Program-made: the position numbers and the translations under genes | Shown here: positions 1 to 8,740 of the stretch, one piece after another | Layout of the letters: each line of letters begins with the position of its first letter | Numbering within the stretch: the first letter of the stretch is position 1 | Source: Dyella halodurans | Lineage (GTDB): Bacteria; Pseudomonadota; Gammaproteobacteria; Xanthomonadales; Rhodanobacteraceae | Direction: 5' to 3' | NCBI RefSeq assembly: GCF_026283925.1 | Contig: NZ_JAPDPF010000005.1 | Coordinates: 186,001-250,000, forward strand | Length of the DNA stretch: 64,000 bases | The notes under the pieces: model-generated | Databases searched by the model: none | Seen by the model: the letters and a program-made list of their open reading frames with translations, nothing else | Told to the model about the DNA's origin: nothing

Positions 1-188
1 CGGCGCAGGTACTCGCCCGGATCGACCTGGTAACCGGAGAACCAGTCGCGGTAGGCCTTGACGACGCGCTTGGGGGTGTCCAGCAGACCCTCGCGACCGG
101 GATCTTCGCCCGACCAGCGCAGCAGAACACGCACGGCCTCCTCGGCCTGTTCGCGGGTGACGTCGGTCGGTTCGTGGCGGTCGCTCAT
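1..188 (-). CDS. folE: GTP cyclohydrolase I, N-terminal part (runs off the window)
   Basis: Only the first ~62 residues are present; the gene continues beyond the window start. The reading [20 protein letters not shown] and the later [16 protein letters not shown] match the N-terminal helices of bacterial FolE, which converts GTP to 7,8-dihydroneopterin triphosphate, the first step of folate (and pterin) synthesis, in the cytoplasm. The catalytic zinc residues lie in the missing part. The ATG complements bases 186-188. The neighbouring gene runs the same way, but a 78-base gap separates them and nothing links their jobs. Confidence 0.85.
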   Translation of the reverse strand, partial: MSDRHEPTDVTREQAEEAVRVLLRWSGEDPGREGLLDTPKRVVKAYRDWFSGYQVDPGEYLR

Positions 189-266
189 GCGGGGTCCTTC
201 GGCTACAGCACAGACCCGTCAGTGTAACGCCCTCGTCAAGTTTTGCGGCCTCCAGGCCGGGGCAGG

Positions 267-1073
267 TCATTGGGGATCGGGTACGAAATGGCCCGGGAAG
301 GGCGTGGGCAGGCCAGGTTGCGGCAGGCCGGGCGAGGGGATCACGCCCTGGGCAAGCAGGTGCTCGCGCGTGTCGTAGTACAGCGTGATCACCTCGTCCG
401 GCGTGGTGGAGGCACGCTTGAAGTCGGTATAGCTCACCGACGAGTCCTCTCGCGGGCCGTGGCCGGTACCAAGCGGGCCGCTGGCATCGAGGACAGGCAC
501 CCGCGGTGCGATGGCCGCGACGGAAGCTGGAGCCGACGGTGGCAAAGGGCTGGTGCCGACGGACTCAGCGGCTTGCCGGGCCCCGCTCGCCGCCTCCGGC
601 CTCATCGGCAGGATCGGGTGCGGAAACGGCCGGGCGCGGAACACCGCTACGCCGATTACCCCGACATTGTCTGGTCGACCCGTGCGGGTTGCGTAGCTCT
701 GTGCGGCATCGGCAAAGACGAAGTCCGCCACTTGCTCCAGGCTCTTGCGCCAACCGCGTATATCGGTGGACGTGTAGGCGCCGAGCACATAGCCCGTTTG
801 TGACCAGTCGGCCGTGTCGCCCGATATGGCGTTGACGCCATCGACCGAAATCACGCTCAGGATGCGCTCGCCTTCGATGTTGCGCAGGTGGATCTCGTAG
901 CGGTGGCCAGGTTGTCCCGCCACGTAATAGCGCCCCTGGTAGCGGTAGACCGGCAGCTCCTGTTCGCTGGTGCGGTCATACACGCCCAAATCCACCCATC
1001 GGCCCACCGCAGCAGCCTGGGGGCTAGCGCCCAGCACGGTCAACAGAGCAAACGCCAGGAATGGGGTTTTCAT
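267..1073 (-). CDS. Secreted hypothetical protein with Pro-rich tail
   Basis: 268 residues. The first ~22 residues (MKTPFLAFALLTVLGASPQA, then AA) form a clear signal peptide, so it is exported. The mature part begins GRWVDLGVYDRTSEQELPVY and contains a compact region with a Tyr-rich segment (YRYQGRYYVAG), followed by a low-complexity Ala/Pro stretch around residues 155-190 and a C-terminal end rich in PGLP-type repeats. A GGAG lies 7 bases upstream of the ATG. I do not recognise a family. The N-terminal half looks like a small beta-rich periplasmic domain, and the C-terminal half looks disordered. The coding assignment rests on the signal peptide, the ribosome site and codon pattern. Confidence 0.6.
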   Translation of the reverse strand: MKTPFLAFALLTVLGASPQAAAVGRWVDLGVYDRTSEQELPVYRYQGRYYVAGQPGHRYEIHLRNIEGERILSVISVDGVNAISGDTADWSQTGYVLGAYTSTDIRGWRKSLEQVADFVFADAAQSYATRTGRPDNVGVIGVAVFRARPFPHPILPMRPEAASGARQAAESVGTSPLPPSAPASVAAIAPRVPVLDASGPLGTGHGPREDSSVSYTDFKRASTTPDEVITLYYDTREHLLAQGVIPSPGLPQPGLPTPFPGHFVPDPQ

Positions 1074-1219
1074 GCGACGACTCCGGCAAGCACCGCCAAT
1101 CGATGCATTAGCTATAACGGTGCAATGAGCCGAACGGGGTTGAGAGCCGCGATATTGCCGGGCCTCAAGATCTGGCGCGGCCTGCCGATAGTCCAGGCGG
1201 ACCTCCAGAGAACGCCTGC

Positions 1220-1690
1220 GTGAACATCACAATCAACGCTGACCGTAGTTCCATCCCGGTGACGATCACGGGCACGTCGACGAACACGGCTCCGTCAACA
1301 TCCACCTCGTCGTCGACTTCCACCAAGTCGGGCTCGACCCCTGGCTCGTCATCAACCACGGCGTCGACGGCAAAGAGCAAGCAGGCGTCGGCTGCCGGAG
1401 CGGCCTCGGGCACCTCCGGCAGCGGCAGCAGTTCCAGCGCCACGGTGCAGGCCTTGCAGCGGCAGATTGCCCAACTGCAGAAACAGCTCACCAAGCAGCA
1501 ACAGCAGCTGCAGAAGGCGACTGCGCAGAATAAGGGCGGTGATCAGGCGCGAGCCGCCGCGGTCGCCACCTTGCAATCGGCGGTGACCACCACCTCGAGC
1601 CAGCTGCAGGTGGCCGTCACCGAGTTGGCCGCCGCCGTACTGGCTGAGGGTGGCAGCAGTACCGGCGCGCTGGTCAGCACTTCGGCTTGA
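1220..1690 (+). CDS. Ser/Thr-rich protein with central coiled coil, possibly FlxA-like
   Basis: 156 residues with a GTG start (GTG AAC ATC ACA). Residues ~10-75 are almost only Ser, Thr, Gly, Ala and Lys. Residues ~75-108 form a Gln/Lys coiled coil (ALQRQIAQLQKQLTKQQQQL), and the rest is an Ala-rich helix. The arrangement of a Ser-rich N-terminus beginning with an MN-(I/V)-T-I type start followed by a Gln-rich coiled coil resembles the FlxA-like family, whose E. coli member is controlled by the flagellar sigma factor. No signal peptide is visible and no flagellar gene is near, so the family call is weak. The composition is biased enough that homology searches would be noisy. Confidence 0.5.
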   Translation: MNITINADRSSIPVTITGTSTNTAPSTSTSSSTSTKSGSTPGSSSTTASTAKSKQASAAGAASGTSGSGSSSSATVQALQRQIAQLQKQLTKQQQQLQKATAQNKGGDQARAAAVATLQSAVTTTSSQLQVAVTELAAAVLAEGGSSTGALVSTSA

Positions 1691-1876
1691 GTGCTGCCGT
1701 GCGACCCCGTCGGGATAGCAAGAAATCCGTCACGGCATCGTGTATGACCACGACGGGGATACAGGACCTTGCCGGGATCACGCGCCATGACGGGCAGCAC
1801 GGCTGCCCGGCAAACAGCACTCTCGCACTTGCCGGCCGAAACATCGCGTGCCGGTGTCGACGCGGGTCGCTCTGAC

Positions 1877-2728
1877 TCAGGTCCTTTCCCACTCCATCAA
1901 AAACCACGCGGTCATGGATGCGCCAGGGGTAAGGTAGGCGGTGGGAGCGAGGTTGAAAGCGTCCGGTGGGCCGCTTTGCGGTTCGACGCAGGTCGCATGG
2001 GCGGTTTCGTCGTAGACCACCCAGTGCTTGCAATCGGACGTCAGCCGAACGCTTTGTCCATCGCGATGAAGCAGTACCGGTTTGTCGTTGAGGAAGCAGT
2101 CGTCCCACGGGCCCGGCGGGGGCGTCGCCAAGGGCAGCGAAGCGATGCCCTCGGCGTCGCGCGGGTAGTAGCGGCTGGGCGCGAAATCGAGCCGCTCCGG
2201 TTTGCGGAACCACGGATGCCATCCGATGGTGACCGGCATGGCCTGCGCGCCGGCGGTGACAGTCAACACCAGCCGCAATTGGTTCTCCGCGATCTCGATG
2301 CGCTGTTGGGCGGTACCGCCAAATGGCCAGCCCTCATCCTCGGGCAATTGCAGCAAGAGACTTAGCTGCGACGCTGTCTGTTCTTCGACCTGCCACGGCA
2401 CGCCGAAGCCAACGCCGTGGATGGCGTGGCCGCCCAGATTGAGCGGGAGCCGGTAGGGCTGCCCGCGGAAAGCAAACTGGCCGTGCCGAATGCGCCCGGC
2501 CCACGGCAGCATCGGATAACTTCCCCACGCGATCATCGCTTGGTTCTGGCTATCGTGGCCGACCAGCCAGGGCACGCCGTCAAACGTGATCTGCGCGATA
2601 CGACCACCGGCGGCGGGGGCGATGTCGACCGCGAGCGCACCACGTTCGATGCGCAGCAAAGGTCCGGGGGCCAGCGGGCTCAGCGCGTCGTCGTGCGGCG
2701 GCACCTGATCGGGGAGATCACTTGCCAT
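1877..2728 (-). CDS. Aldose 1-epimerase (mutarotase)
   Basis: 283 residues, cytosolic. It interconverts alpha and beta anomers of a sugar. The GalM fold residues are visible: NLGGHAIHG (first catalytic His), the GWHPWFR motif (second His) and the C-terminal CVEPQSGPPDA carrying the catalytic Glu. I chose the ATG at 2728, not the longer frame at 2764, because ATGGCAAGTGA overlaps the stop of the upstream GH43 gene by 11 bases, which is typical of translational coupling. Last gene of the unit TonB receptor - GPH symporter - GH43 - epimerase, so it probably mutarotates xylose or arabinose released from oligosaccharides by the GH43 before the isomerase step. Confidence 0.85.
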   Translation of the reverse strand: MASDLPDQVPPHDDALSPLAPGPLLRIERGALAVDIAPAAGGRIAQITFDGVPWLVGHDSQNQAMIAWGSYPMLPWAGRIRHGQFAFRGQPYRLPLNLGGHAIHGVGFGVPWQVEEQTASQLSLLLQLPEDEGWPFGGTAQQRIEIAENQLRLVLTVTAGAQAMPVTIGWHPWFRKPERLDFAPSRYYPRDAEGIASLPLATPPPGPWDDCFLNDKPVLLHRDGQSVRLTSDCKHWVVYDETAHATCVEPQSGPPDAFNLAPTAYLTPGASMTAWFLMEWERT

Positions 2729-3734
2729 AGGGATGGAGCGTGATGATCTTGCCCTGCTCGTCATAGCGCAGCTCGGTCATCTTGATCGAACGCAGGTGGG
2801 TGACGCCGCCGGACAAGATGGAGTCGTGATAGAACAGATACCACTTGCCGTCGACCTCGCAAATCGAGTGGTGCGTGGTCCAGCCGACGACTTCGGTGAG
2901 GATTTGTCCCTGGTAAGTGAACGGGCCATAGGGGTTGTCGCTGGTCGCGTAGCACAGGTAATGCGTATTGCCGGTGGAATAGGACAAGTAATACTTGCCC
3001 TGGTACCGATGCATCCATGGCCCTTCGAAGTAACGGCGATCATGATCGCCCGCCAGCAGGGCGTTGCCCTGCTCGTCGAGGATTCGGATCTCGCGCGGCG
3101 GCTCGGCGAACTGCTTCATGTCGGCGCTGAGCCTTGCCATGCGCGGCCCCAGCGCGAGCTCGTCGTCGCGTGGTTCTTCATGGCTTTCGGCGTAGACATT
3201 GTCGCGATATTTCTGCAACTGCCCGCCCCAGATGCCACCGAAAACCATGTAGTACGCGCCATCGTCATCGGCGTATACGGCCGGATCGATGGAGTAGCTG
3301 CCTTGAATGGCTTCCGGCTCGGGAACGAAGGGACCCTCCGGTCGATCGCCCACGGCGACGCCGATCTGGAAGATGCCGTCGGCGCGCTTGGCCGGGAAAT
3401 ACAGATAGTAGCGGCCGTCCTTGCAGGCGGCATCGGGAGCCCACATCTGCCGCTCGGCCCACGGCACGTCGTTCACATGCAAGGCGACGCCGCAGTCGAC
3501 GGCTGCGCTGTCGGGCGACGCCATGCGGAAGACGTGGTAGTCCTCCATGCAGAAATGATCGCCGTTGTCGTTGAACGGTACGCCGCCTTCGATGTCGTGC
3601 GACGGGTAGATATAGATCGCGCCGTTGAACACATGCGCAGATGGGTCTGCGGTGTAGATATGCGTGACCAGCGGCTGCGAAATGGCCTTGGTGGCCAGGG
3701 AGGACAGATCGGTCGTCATCGTTTCGTCGGACAT
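2718..3734 (-). CDS. GH43 beta-xylosidase/alpha-L-arabinofuranosidase, cytosolic
   Basis: 338 residues with no signal peptide, so a cytosolic enzyme. The GH43 five-bladed propeller residues are all visible: base Asp30 in TADPSAHVF, pKa-modulating Asp150 in YSIDPAVY, and general acid Glu237 in RRYFEGPWM. It follows the stop of the GPH symporter by 18 bases, and this symporter-plus-cytosolic-GH43 pair is the usual arrangement for uptake and hydrolysis of xylobiose or short arabinoxylo-oligosaccharides (compare XynP/XynB pairs). Whether it prefers xylose or arabinose cannot be read from the sequence. A second GH43 in this window (20625-22358) is exported, so the two work in different compartments. 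Confidence 0.88.
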   Translation of the reverse strand: MSDETMTTDLSSLATKAISQPLVTHIYTADPSAHVFNGAIYIYPSHDIEGGVPFNDNGDHFCMEDYHVFRMASPDSAAVDCGVALHVNDVPWAERQMWAPDAACKDGRYYLYFPAKRADGIFQIGVAVGDRPEGPFVPEPEAIQGSYSIDPAVYADDDGAYYMVFGGIWGGQLQKYRDNVYAESHEEPRDDELALGPRMARLSADMKQFAEPPREIRILDEQGNALLAGDHDRRYFEGPWMHRYQGKYYLSYSTGNTHYLCYATSDNPYGPFTYQGQILTEVVGWTTHHSICEVDGKWYLFYHDSILSGGVTHLRSIKMTELRYDEQGKIITLHPYGK

Positions 3735-3752
3735 GGTGGATACCCAGCTAAA

Positions 3753-5237
3753 TCAGGCGCTCGCGCCGGCTGCAAGCCGCCGCTCGCCGAGTTCATGCTC
3801 GATGCGCAACTCGGCGGACTTGTCGATCTTGTAGAAGAACATCAGCACGACGCCGAGCAGGAATGGAATGGAACAGAACAAGCTGACGGTCAGGCGGATG
3901 CCGTTGACGACTTCCGGCGACTGCACGGACAGGTCGGCGCTATAGCCATAGTGGGCGAGGATGCCGGCTACCAGCGCGCCGCCGAGGCTGAGTCCGAACT
4001 TCAGGCCGCACAGCATGGCCGAGAAGATGATCGCGGTGGCGCGGCGATGGTTCTTCCATTCGGAGTAGTCCGCCACGTCGGCAATCATCGCCCACAGCAG
4101 CGGGATCGTGATGCCGTAGAAAAAGCCGTGGAAGATGTACGAAACGACGATCAGGCCAATGGCGCCCGGCGCATAGAAATAGAACGCCAGCAGGAACAGC
4201 GTGGAGACGAACAGCGCGCCGGCAAACACATCGCGTTTGCCAAAGCGGTCGGCAAGCCGCTTGGAAAAGCCGATGCCGACGATCATGAAGATGATGCCGA
4301 GCGCATTGAACAGGCTGAAGGCCGAGGTGGGTGCGTCCTGCGGCCAACGGAACCCGGTCAGCCCCATGCCAGCCAGCAGTCGGTTCAATCCTGCAATGAG
4401 TCCGTTGAAGCCGATCTGATCCAGGAACGAGGCCAGCGTGGGCTCGCTCAGGTAGTACTTGAAGTAGTAGATGTAGGTGCCGCCCTTGAGCGCGAGATTG
4501 ACGAAGATCAGCACGGTGACGAGCAACATGATCTGCCAGGGCCGGTTCTTAGCCAGATCCGCCAGATCTTCGCGGACGCTGGAGTTCTGTCCTGCGGTGG
4601 GAACGATGCGCTCCCTGGTGGTGAAGAACGTGACCAGGAAGAACACCGTGCCCACGATGGCGAACAGCGCCATGGTGTGCTGGAAGCCGCGGGCCTTGTC
4701 GCCGTTGCCCAGAATCAGCACGAGCGGCAGCAGCAGCACCTGGATGATGAACTGCGCCACCATCACCGCCACGAAGCGATAGGACGAAAGACTGTTGCGT
4801 TGCTCCATGCTGCCGGTCAGCACGCCGCTCAGGGCGGAATAGGGCAGGTTGTTGGCCACATAAACCAGCACCAGCAGGCTATACGTCGCCAAGGCATAGG
4901 TGATCTTGCCTTGCTCGCCCAGGTTCGGCGTACTGAAGGCGAGCAGGGATAGCGCACCAAACGGGAGCGCGGTCCACAGCACCCAGGGACGGAACTTGCC
5001 CCAGCGCGTATGCGTGCGGTCGGCGATCAAGCCCATGATGGGCGTGAAGACGAACGCGCCGAGGATGCCGACGATGAAGATGATCGTGGCGGCCGACCCG
5101 GCCGGAATGCGATAGACGTCGGTATAGAAGAAAGCGAGGAACGTCACCAGGGTCTGGAAGATCAGGTTCGCAGACAAGTCGCCGAGGCTGTAGCCGACTT
5201 TTTCGGTAACCGAGAGTTTTTGAGAAGTGCTGTTCAT
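3753..5237 (-). CDS. GPH-family sugar:cation symporter (XynP-like)
   Basis: 494 residues, about 12 membrane segments. The start of the protein, KVGYSLGDLSANLIFQ, and the loop MGLIADRTHTRWGKFRPW are characteristic of the glycoside-pentoside-hexuronide symporters, which import sugars and oligosaccharides with H+ or Na+. The frame is open further upstream, but the extra 39 residues are Arg/Cys-rich and unlike the family, so I set the start at the ATG at 5237. It sits between the TonB receptor and the cytosolic GH43, which suggests that it carries xylobiose or arabinoxylo-oligosaccharides across the inner membrane. A strong hairpin (5308-5343) separates it from the receptor gene. Confidence 0.88.
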   Translation of the reverse strand: MNSTSQKLSVTEKVGYSLGDLSANLIFQTLVTFLAFFYTDVYRIPAGSAATIIFIVGILGAFVFTPIMGLIADRTHTRWGKFRPWVLWTALPFGALSLLAFSTPNLGEQGKITYALATYSLLVLVYVANNLPYSALSGVLTGSMEQRNSLSSYRFVAVMVAQFIIQVLLLPLVLILGNGDKARGFQHTMALFAIVGTVFFLVTFFTTRERIVPTAGQNSSVREDLADLAKNRPWQIMLLVTVLIFVNLALKGGTYIYYFKYYLSEPTLASFLDQIGFNGLIAGLNRLLAGMGLTGFRWPQDAPTSAFSLFNALGIIFMIVGIGFSKRLADRFGKRDVFAGALFVSTLFLLAFYFYAPGAIGLIVVSYIFHGFFYGITIPLLWAMIADVADYSEWKNHRRATAIIFSAMLCGLKFGLSLGGALVAGILAHYGYSADLSVQSPEVVNGIRLTVSLFCSIPFLLGVVLMFFYKIDKSAELRIEHELGERRLAAGASA

Positions 5238-5307
5238 GCGCGCTCGTTGCTGGGTACAGACCATTCGACAGTATCGCGTGCAACCGGCTGCCTGGTTATG
5301 AGACGGA

Positions 5308-5343
5308 GCGGCCCGTCCGGTACGTTGTAACCGGACGGGCCGC
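5308..5343 (-). terminator. Intercistronic GC-rich hairpin after the TonB receptor gene
   Basis: A perfect 14-base stem (5308-5321 pairing with 5330-5343) with an 8-base loop lies 27 bases beyond the stop of the receptor gene and 71 bases before the symporter start. There is no run of T after it on the minus strand, so it is more likely an attenuator or an mRNA-stabilising stem that sets receptor expression above that of the downstream genes than a full intrinsic terminator. Confidence 0.6.
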
Positions 5344-5369
5344 GGGCGCATCACGCGTTGAATCCGCGC

Positions 5370-8306
5370 TTAGAACGTGCCACGTATGCCGAGCATGATC
5401 GTATAGCCCGGGGTGTAGTAGGTATACGCGGCATTGTCGTAGGTGAAGGTGGTGCGCAGGGCTGCCTTGGTCATGTTGATGGCGTTCAACGTGATGGTCG
5501 GCTTCGACTTCCACTGGGCGAACTGATAGCTGGCCGACAGATCAAGCTGTCCACGCGCGTCCGTCCTGATCTGGCCGTAGGGCAGGCCGTTCTGGTTGGC
5601 CGAGGAGCTGATCTGCGCCGCATTCCACACGTACGACAGGCGGACCATCGCACCGTAGTTTTCCCAGTACGTCGTCACGTTATAGGTATGCGGCGAAATG
5701 CCGATCGCCTGTGCCGGCACGCCGCTGCCGATGTTCTTCTGCGAGACAACGGTCCAGTTTGCGGTGACACCAAGACCCTTGGTGATGAAGTCCAGCGGCT
5801 GCACCCAGTTCGCTTCCGCGCCCTTAATGAACAGCGTGCCGTCGGCATTCACCTGCTGCGTGACCTCCACCTCCGCCGCGCTGGGGCCGCCGCGCAGGTT
5901 GATGGCTGCCTGCTGCGTCGCATTCAGCGTGGCAAACGGAATGCCGAGCTGGTTGAACGGAATCAGGTTGGTGCCGTTGACGGTGAAGCCGGTGATGCGC
6001 TTGCCGAACAGGTCGAGGCCGACGTAGCCCTCGCCGCCGGTATACCACTCGCCACCAAAGTCCAGGTTGGTGGACAGGTACGGCTTCAGGTTCGGATTGC
6101 CCTGGGAGGCGATTTCAGCCGCGGGATCGCTGAAGTTGGTGCTGGGCACCATCGCGCTGGGGTCGGGACGGGTCATCGAGCGCGAGGCCGCCAGGCGCAC
6201 GATGATGTCTTCCGCCGCGTTATAGGCCAGGTTGAACGACGGCAGGTAGTAGCCGTAGTTGTTCGACAGCGAGATGTTCTGCAGCTGGCCATTGATCGAC
6301 GACGGACCGGAGATGTTCTGGTTGGTATAGGCATGGCGCACACCGCCGTTGACGCGCAGATCGTTGCCCCACAGGTCGTACTTGCCGTTGCCTTCAATGA
6401 ACCAGGCCCAGGTTCTTTCACTGATGTCGCTGCTGTTGGCGCCCGTGGCGGCGGACGTGGTGAGCGGCGCGGTGGCGTTGAGATAGTCGTAGTTGCTGAT
6501 GGCCTGCAGCGCAGCGAAATTCGCCGTGATGAAGCCGTTGGGGCCGGCCGACAGGTACTGCGGCAACGACGACGCGGGCACGGCGGACTCGATCGACTTC
6601 TGCCACGCCGCGCTGTTGTCGTAGGCATTGATCTGGCGCGAGATGTCGTCGAAGGCGATGCCGCCCTTGATGTTGTTGCTGTCGTCGCCCCACTGCAGAT
6701 CCTGGCTGAAGCCACGATTGTCGGTCACGCGCCGTTCTTTCTGCAGGTTGACGCGATACCACTGCCAGCCCAGGTTCGGGTTGTTCAGGTCGACGTTCGA
6801 CGTGATGCTCGGGAAGTTGCCGCCAGTGTTGCTGTAGTTGGCCGTAGTGCCCTGGCCCATCGGCGTCTGCACCAGGATCGACGGCTGCTCGTTGAGATAC
6901 CAGCTGCGCTGCACGTAGCCCTGGAAGTCGAGCTTGAATTCATCATTGGTGCCGAACAGCAGGGTGCCGCCCGGGTTGATGTTGAAGAACTTGACGTGCT
7001 CGTCGTACTGCCGCTGTTCCAGGAAGTACTGGGCATTGGCGAACGTGGCCTGGGTCACGACGTTGTTCGAGTCGACCTGCATGTTGGTCGGGATCATCTG
7101 ACCGCTGCGACCGACCAGGTTCATGTCGTAGCGATTGAAGTCCTGTTCCTTCTTGGAGAACAGGGTGTCGAGGTAGAAGTGCGCCTCTGTGCTGGGACGG
7201 AATTCGAACGACATCATGCCGGCCTGATGGTCGTTCGTGCCGTCGATGTACATGGGACGGCCCAGACGCGGAATCAGCGCATTGGCGATCTGCCCGGTGC
7301 TCAGGCCCGGGTTGTTGGCAAGCAGCCAGGCGTTGTTGATCGGGGTGCCCGCGACCAGCCCGGCGCCGGCGCCGGCCGGTACCGTCGAGGGAATGACCCA
7401 GCTGCCGCCGGCGGGGCTGCACGAACCCGAGGCGATGCCGCATTGGGCAGCACTCAGATGCGGCGTGGTCCAGCCAACCGATTCGAAGCCCTTGACGTCG
7501 TAATCGGACCTCGACCCGGTTAAGCCGATCAGGGCGCCGAAGGTATTGTCAGCATTGGTCCAGCTGCCGATGAGGGCGCCGCGCGGCTTGGTGTCGCCGC
7601 CGAGCGAGCTATAGCTAGCCTGCGCGGAATAGGTCAGGTGGGTGCCGGGATTGTCGAACGGACGCGCGGTGCGCATGTCGACCACGCCCGCGATGCCGCC
7701 TTCCGTCTGGCTCGCTTCCGCCGTCTTGTTCACCGTCAGCTGGGTGAAGAATTCGGTGGGCAGCAGGTTCAGGTCGACTTCGCGGTTCTGGTTCTGCGAA
7801 TCGAGCGTGCCGGAGGAGGCAATGGCCGCCTGGTTGCCATTGAGCAGGATCTTGGTGAAGTCGGTGCCCAGGCCACGGACCTGGATATTCACGCCCTCGC
7901 CGGTGACGTCGCGTGAGATCTGCACGCCGGGAACGCGAGCCAGCGCTTCGGCGATATTGGTGGCCGGGAACTTGCCGATGTCCTCGGCGAACACCGTGTC
8001 GATGACATTGGTCGAGTCGCGCTTGGCGTCGGTCGAAAACTGCAGGCTGCTGCGGAAGCTGCCGCTGACATTGACGGCACCAAGCTGTTTGACTGGCGCC
8101 GGCTGATCGCTAGGGCCCTGCGCCGTGCCGGATGCGGCTGGCGTGGTGGTGTTGCCCTGCGTATTGGCCTGGGTCGGCGACGACGATTGAGCTTGCGTGG
8201 ATGTCTGGGCCTGCGCTTGGTCCTCTGCCTGGGCGGTCCCCACCATGCCCAGCAAAGCAAGACTCAAAGCATGCGCCAACACCTTTCTTGCACATTGGAT
8301 CTGCAC
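5370..8306 (-). CDS. TonB-dependent outer-membrane receptor (xylan oligosaccharide import)
   Basis: 978 residues from a GTG at 8306, chosen because AGGGAGGGAG lies 4-5 bases upstream and because it gives a clean signal peptide (MQIQCARKVLAHALSLALLG, cleavage near AQA-ED). A Gln/Ala/Thr linker is followed by KQLGAVNVSGSFRSSLQ (TonB-box region), a plug domain (IAEALARVPGVQISRD, then NIQVRGLG) and a long beta-barrel ending in an aromatic residue (MLGIRGTF). The family imports oligosaccharides across the outer membrane using TonB energy. Its position ahead of a xylo-oligosaccharide symporter and GH43, with xyl-box operators 124 and 288 bases upstream, makes xylan fragments the likely ligand. The ligand itself is an inference. 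Confidence 0.9.
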   Translation of the reverse strand: MQIQCARKVLAHALSLALLGMVGTAQAEDQAQAQTSTQAQSSSPTQANTQGNTTTPAASGTAQGPSDQPAPVKQLGAVNVSGSFRSSLQFSTDAKRDSTNVIDTVFAEDIGKFPATNIAEALARVPGVQISRDVTGEGVNIQVRGLGTDFTKILLNGNQAAIASSGTLDSQNQNREVDLNLLPTEFFTQLTVNKTAEASQTEGGIAGVVDMRTARPFDNPGTHLTYSAQASYSSLGGDTKPRGALIGSWTNADNTFGALIGLTGSRSDYDVKGFESVGWTTPHLSAAQCGIASGSCSPAGGSWVIPSTVPAGAGAGLVAGTPINNAWLLANNPGLSTGQIANALIPRLGRPMYIDGTNDHQAGMMSFEFRPSTEAHFYLDTLFSKKEQDFNRYDMNLVGRSGQMIPTNMQVDSNNVVTQATFANAQYFLEQRQYDEHVKFFNINPGGTLLFGTNDEFKLDFQGYVQRSWYLNEQPSILVQTPMGQGTTANYSNTGGNFPSITSNVDLNNPNLGWQWYRVNLQKERRVTDNRGFSQDLQWGDDSNNIKGGIAFDDISRQINAYDNSAAWQKSIESAVPASSLPQYLSAGPNGFITANFAALQAISNYDYLNATAPLTTSAATGANSSDISERTWAWFIEGNGKYDLWGNDLRVNGGVRHAYTNQNISGPSSINGQLQNISLSNNYGYYLPSFNLAYNAAEDIIVRLAASRSMTRPDPSAMVPSTNFSDPAAEIASQGNPNLKPYLSTNLDFGGEWYTGGEGYVGLDLFGKRITGFTVNGTNLIPFNQLGIPFATLNATQQAAINLRGGPSAAEVEVTQQVNADGTLFIKGAEANWVQPLDFITKGLGVTANWTVVSQKNIGSGVPAQAIGISPHTYNVTTYWENYGAMVRLSYVWNAAQISSSANQNGLPYGQIRTDARGQLDLSASYQFAQWKSKPTITLNAINMTKAALRTTFTYDNAAYTYYTPGYTIMLGIRGTF

Positions 8307-8429
8307 CGTACTCCCTCCCTCATTTCTTGTAACTTTGTGAGTCCCATTGGAGCGCCCCTGCGTGCTCGCCAAATGGACGATTCATTGCAACGACTTACCA
8401 GGGCGATCTGCCTAGATGGCCGAGCCAAA

Positions 8430-8443
8430 CGGTAGCGCTAACA
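8430..8443 (+). promoter_or_regulatory. xyl-box (LacI-family operator), receptor side
   Basis: CGGTAGCGCTAACA differs in one end base from the 14-bp palindromic site TGGTAGCGCTAACA that I recall as the xyl-box of Xanthomonas XylR. The central AGCGCT core is typical for LacI-family operators. It lies 124 bases upstream of the TonB receptor start. Confidence 0.8.
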
Positions 8444-8593
8444 TTTTGAACTCGCACGCTGCATGGCAGCATTGTGTGAATCGGCCGGCTGAACAGCAGA
8501 AAAGGCCTGCAAACAAGCTGAATAGTGAAATTGGAAGGGCGCTGCCAGCGGCCAGAAAATACGAAGTAGCGCGCCCAACAATCCATACTGTAG

Positions 8594-8607
8594 TGTTAGC
8601 GCTACCA
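8594..8607 (-). promoter_or_regulatory. xyl-box (LacI-family operator), exuT/xyn10 side
   Basis: TGTTAGCGCTACCA on the plus strand is an exact match, in reverse orientation, to TGGTAGCGCTAACA. It lies 134 bases upstream of the hexuronate transporter start and 151 bases (first base to first base, 164) from the other copy, in opposite orientation, so one repressor could loop between the two. Confidence 0.85.
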
Positions 8608-8740
8608 CCAAGGCCGCGGACTGGGCTGTCGTCGATGCTGCGGTGCAAAAGAATTCGTGCGTGAATCCACTCGGTGCTGCCGCGTCAACTTCCTTTGAGG
8701 CCGGGGCATGGCTGCGCCGGCCGGAAAGCTTGGATCTGAG

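Larger units (their letters stand above)
8307..8740. promoter_or_regulatory. Divergent control region of the two xylan operons
   Basis: This 434-base gap separates the minus-strand receptor operon from the plus-strand hexuronate/xylanase operon. It is more A/T-rich than its surroundings and carries two copies of the LacI-type operator, one nearer each gene. No gene is supported in it. I could not fix promoter -35/-10 boxes with confidence. Confidence 0.7.

Noticed and set aside
2733-4952. A 739-codon open frame on the plus strand opposite the GH43 and symporter genes
   Set aside because: It is antisense to two well-supported genes, is rich in Val, Gly, His, Asp and Gln in a way typical of reverse frames of GC-rich genes, and matches no family.
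5358-7523. A 721-codon plus-strand frame opposite the TonB receptor gene
   Set aside because: Mirror frame of the receptor gene; no ribosome site, motifs or plausible fold.
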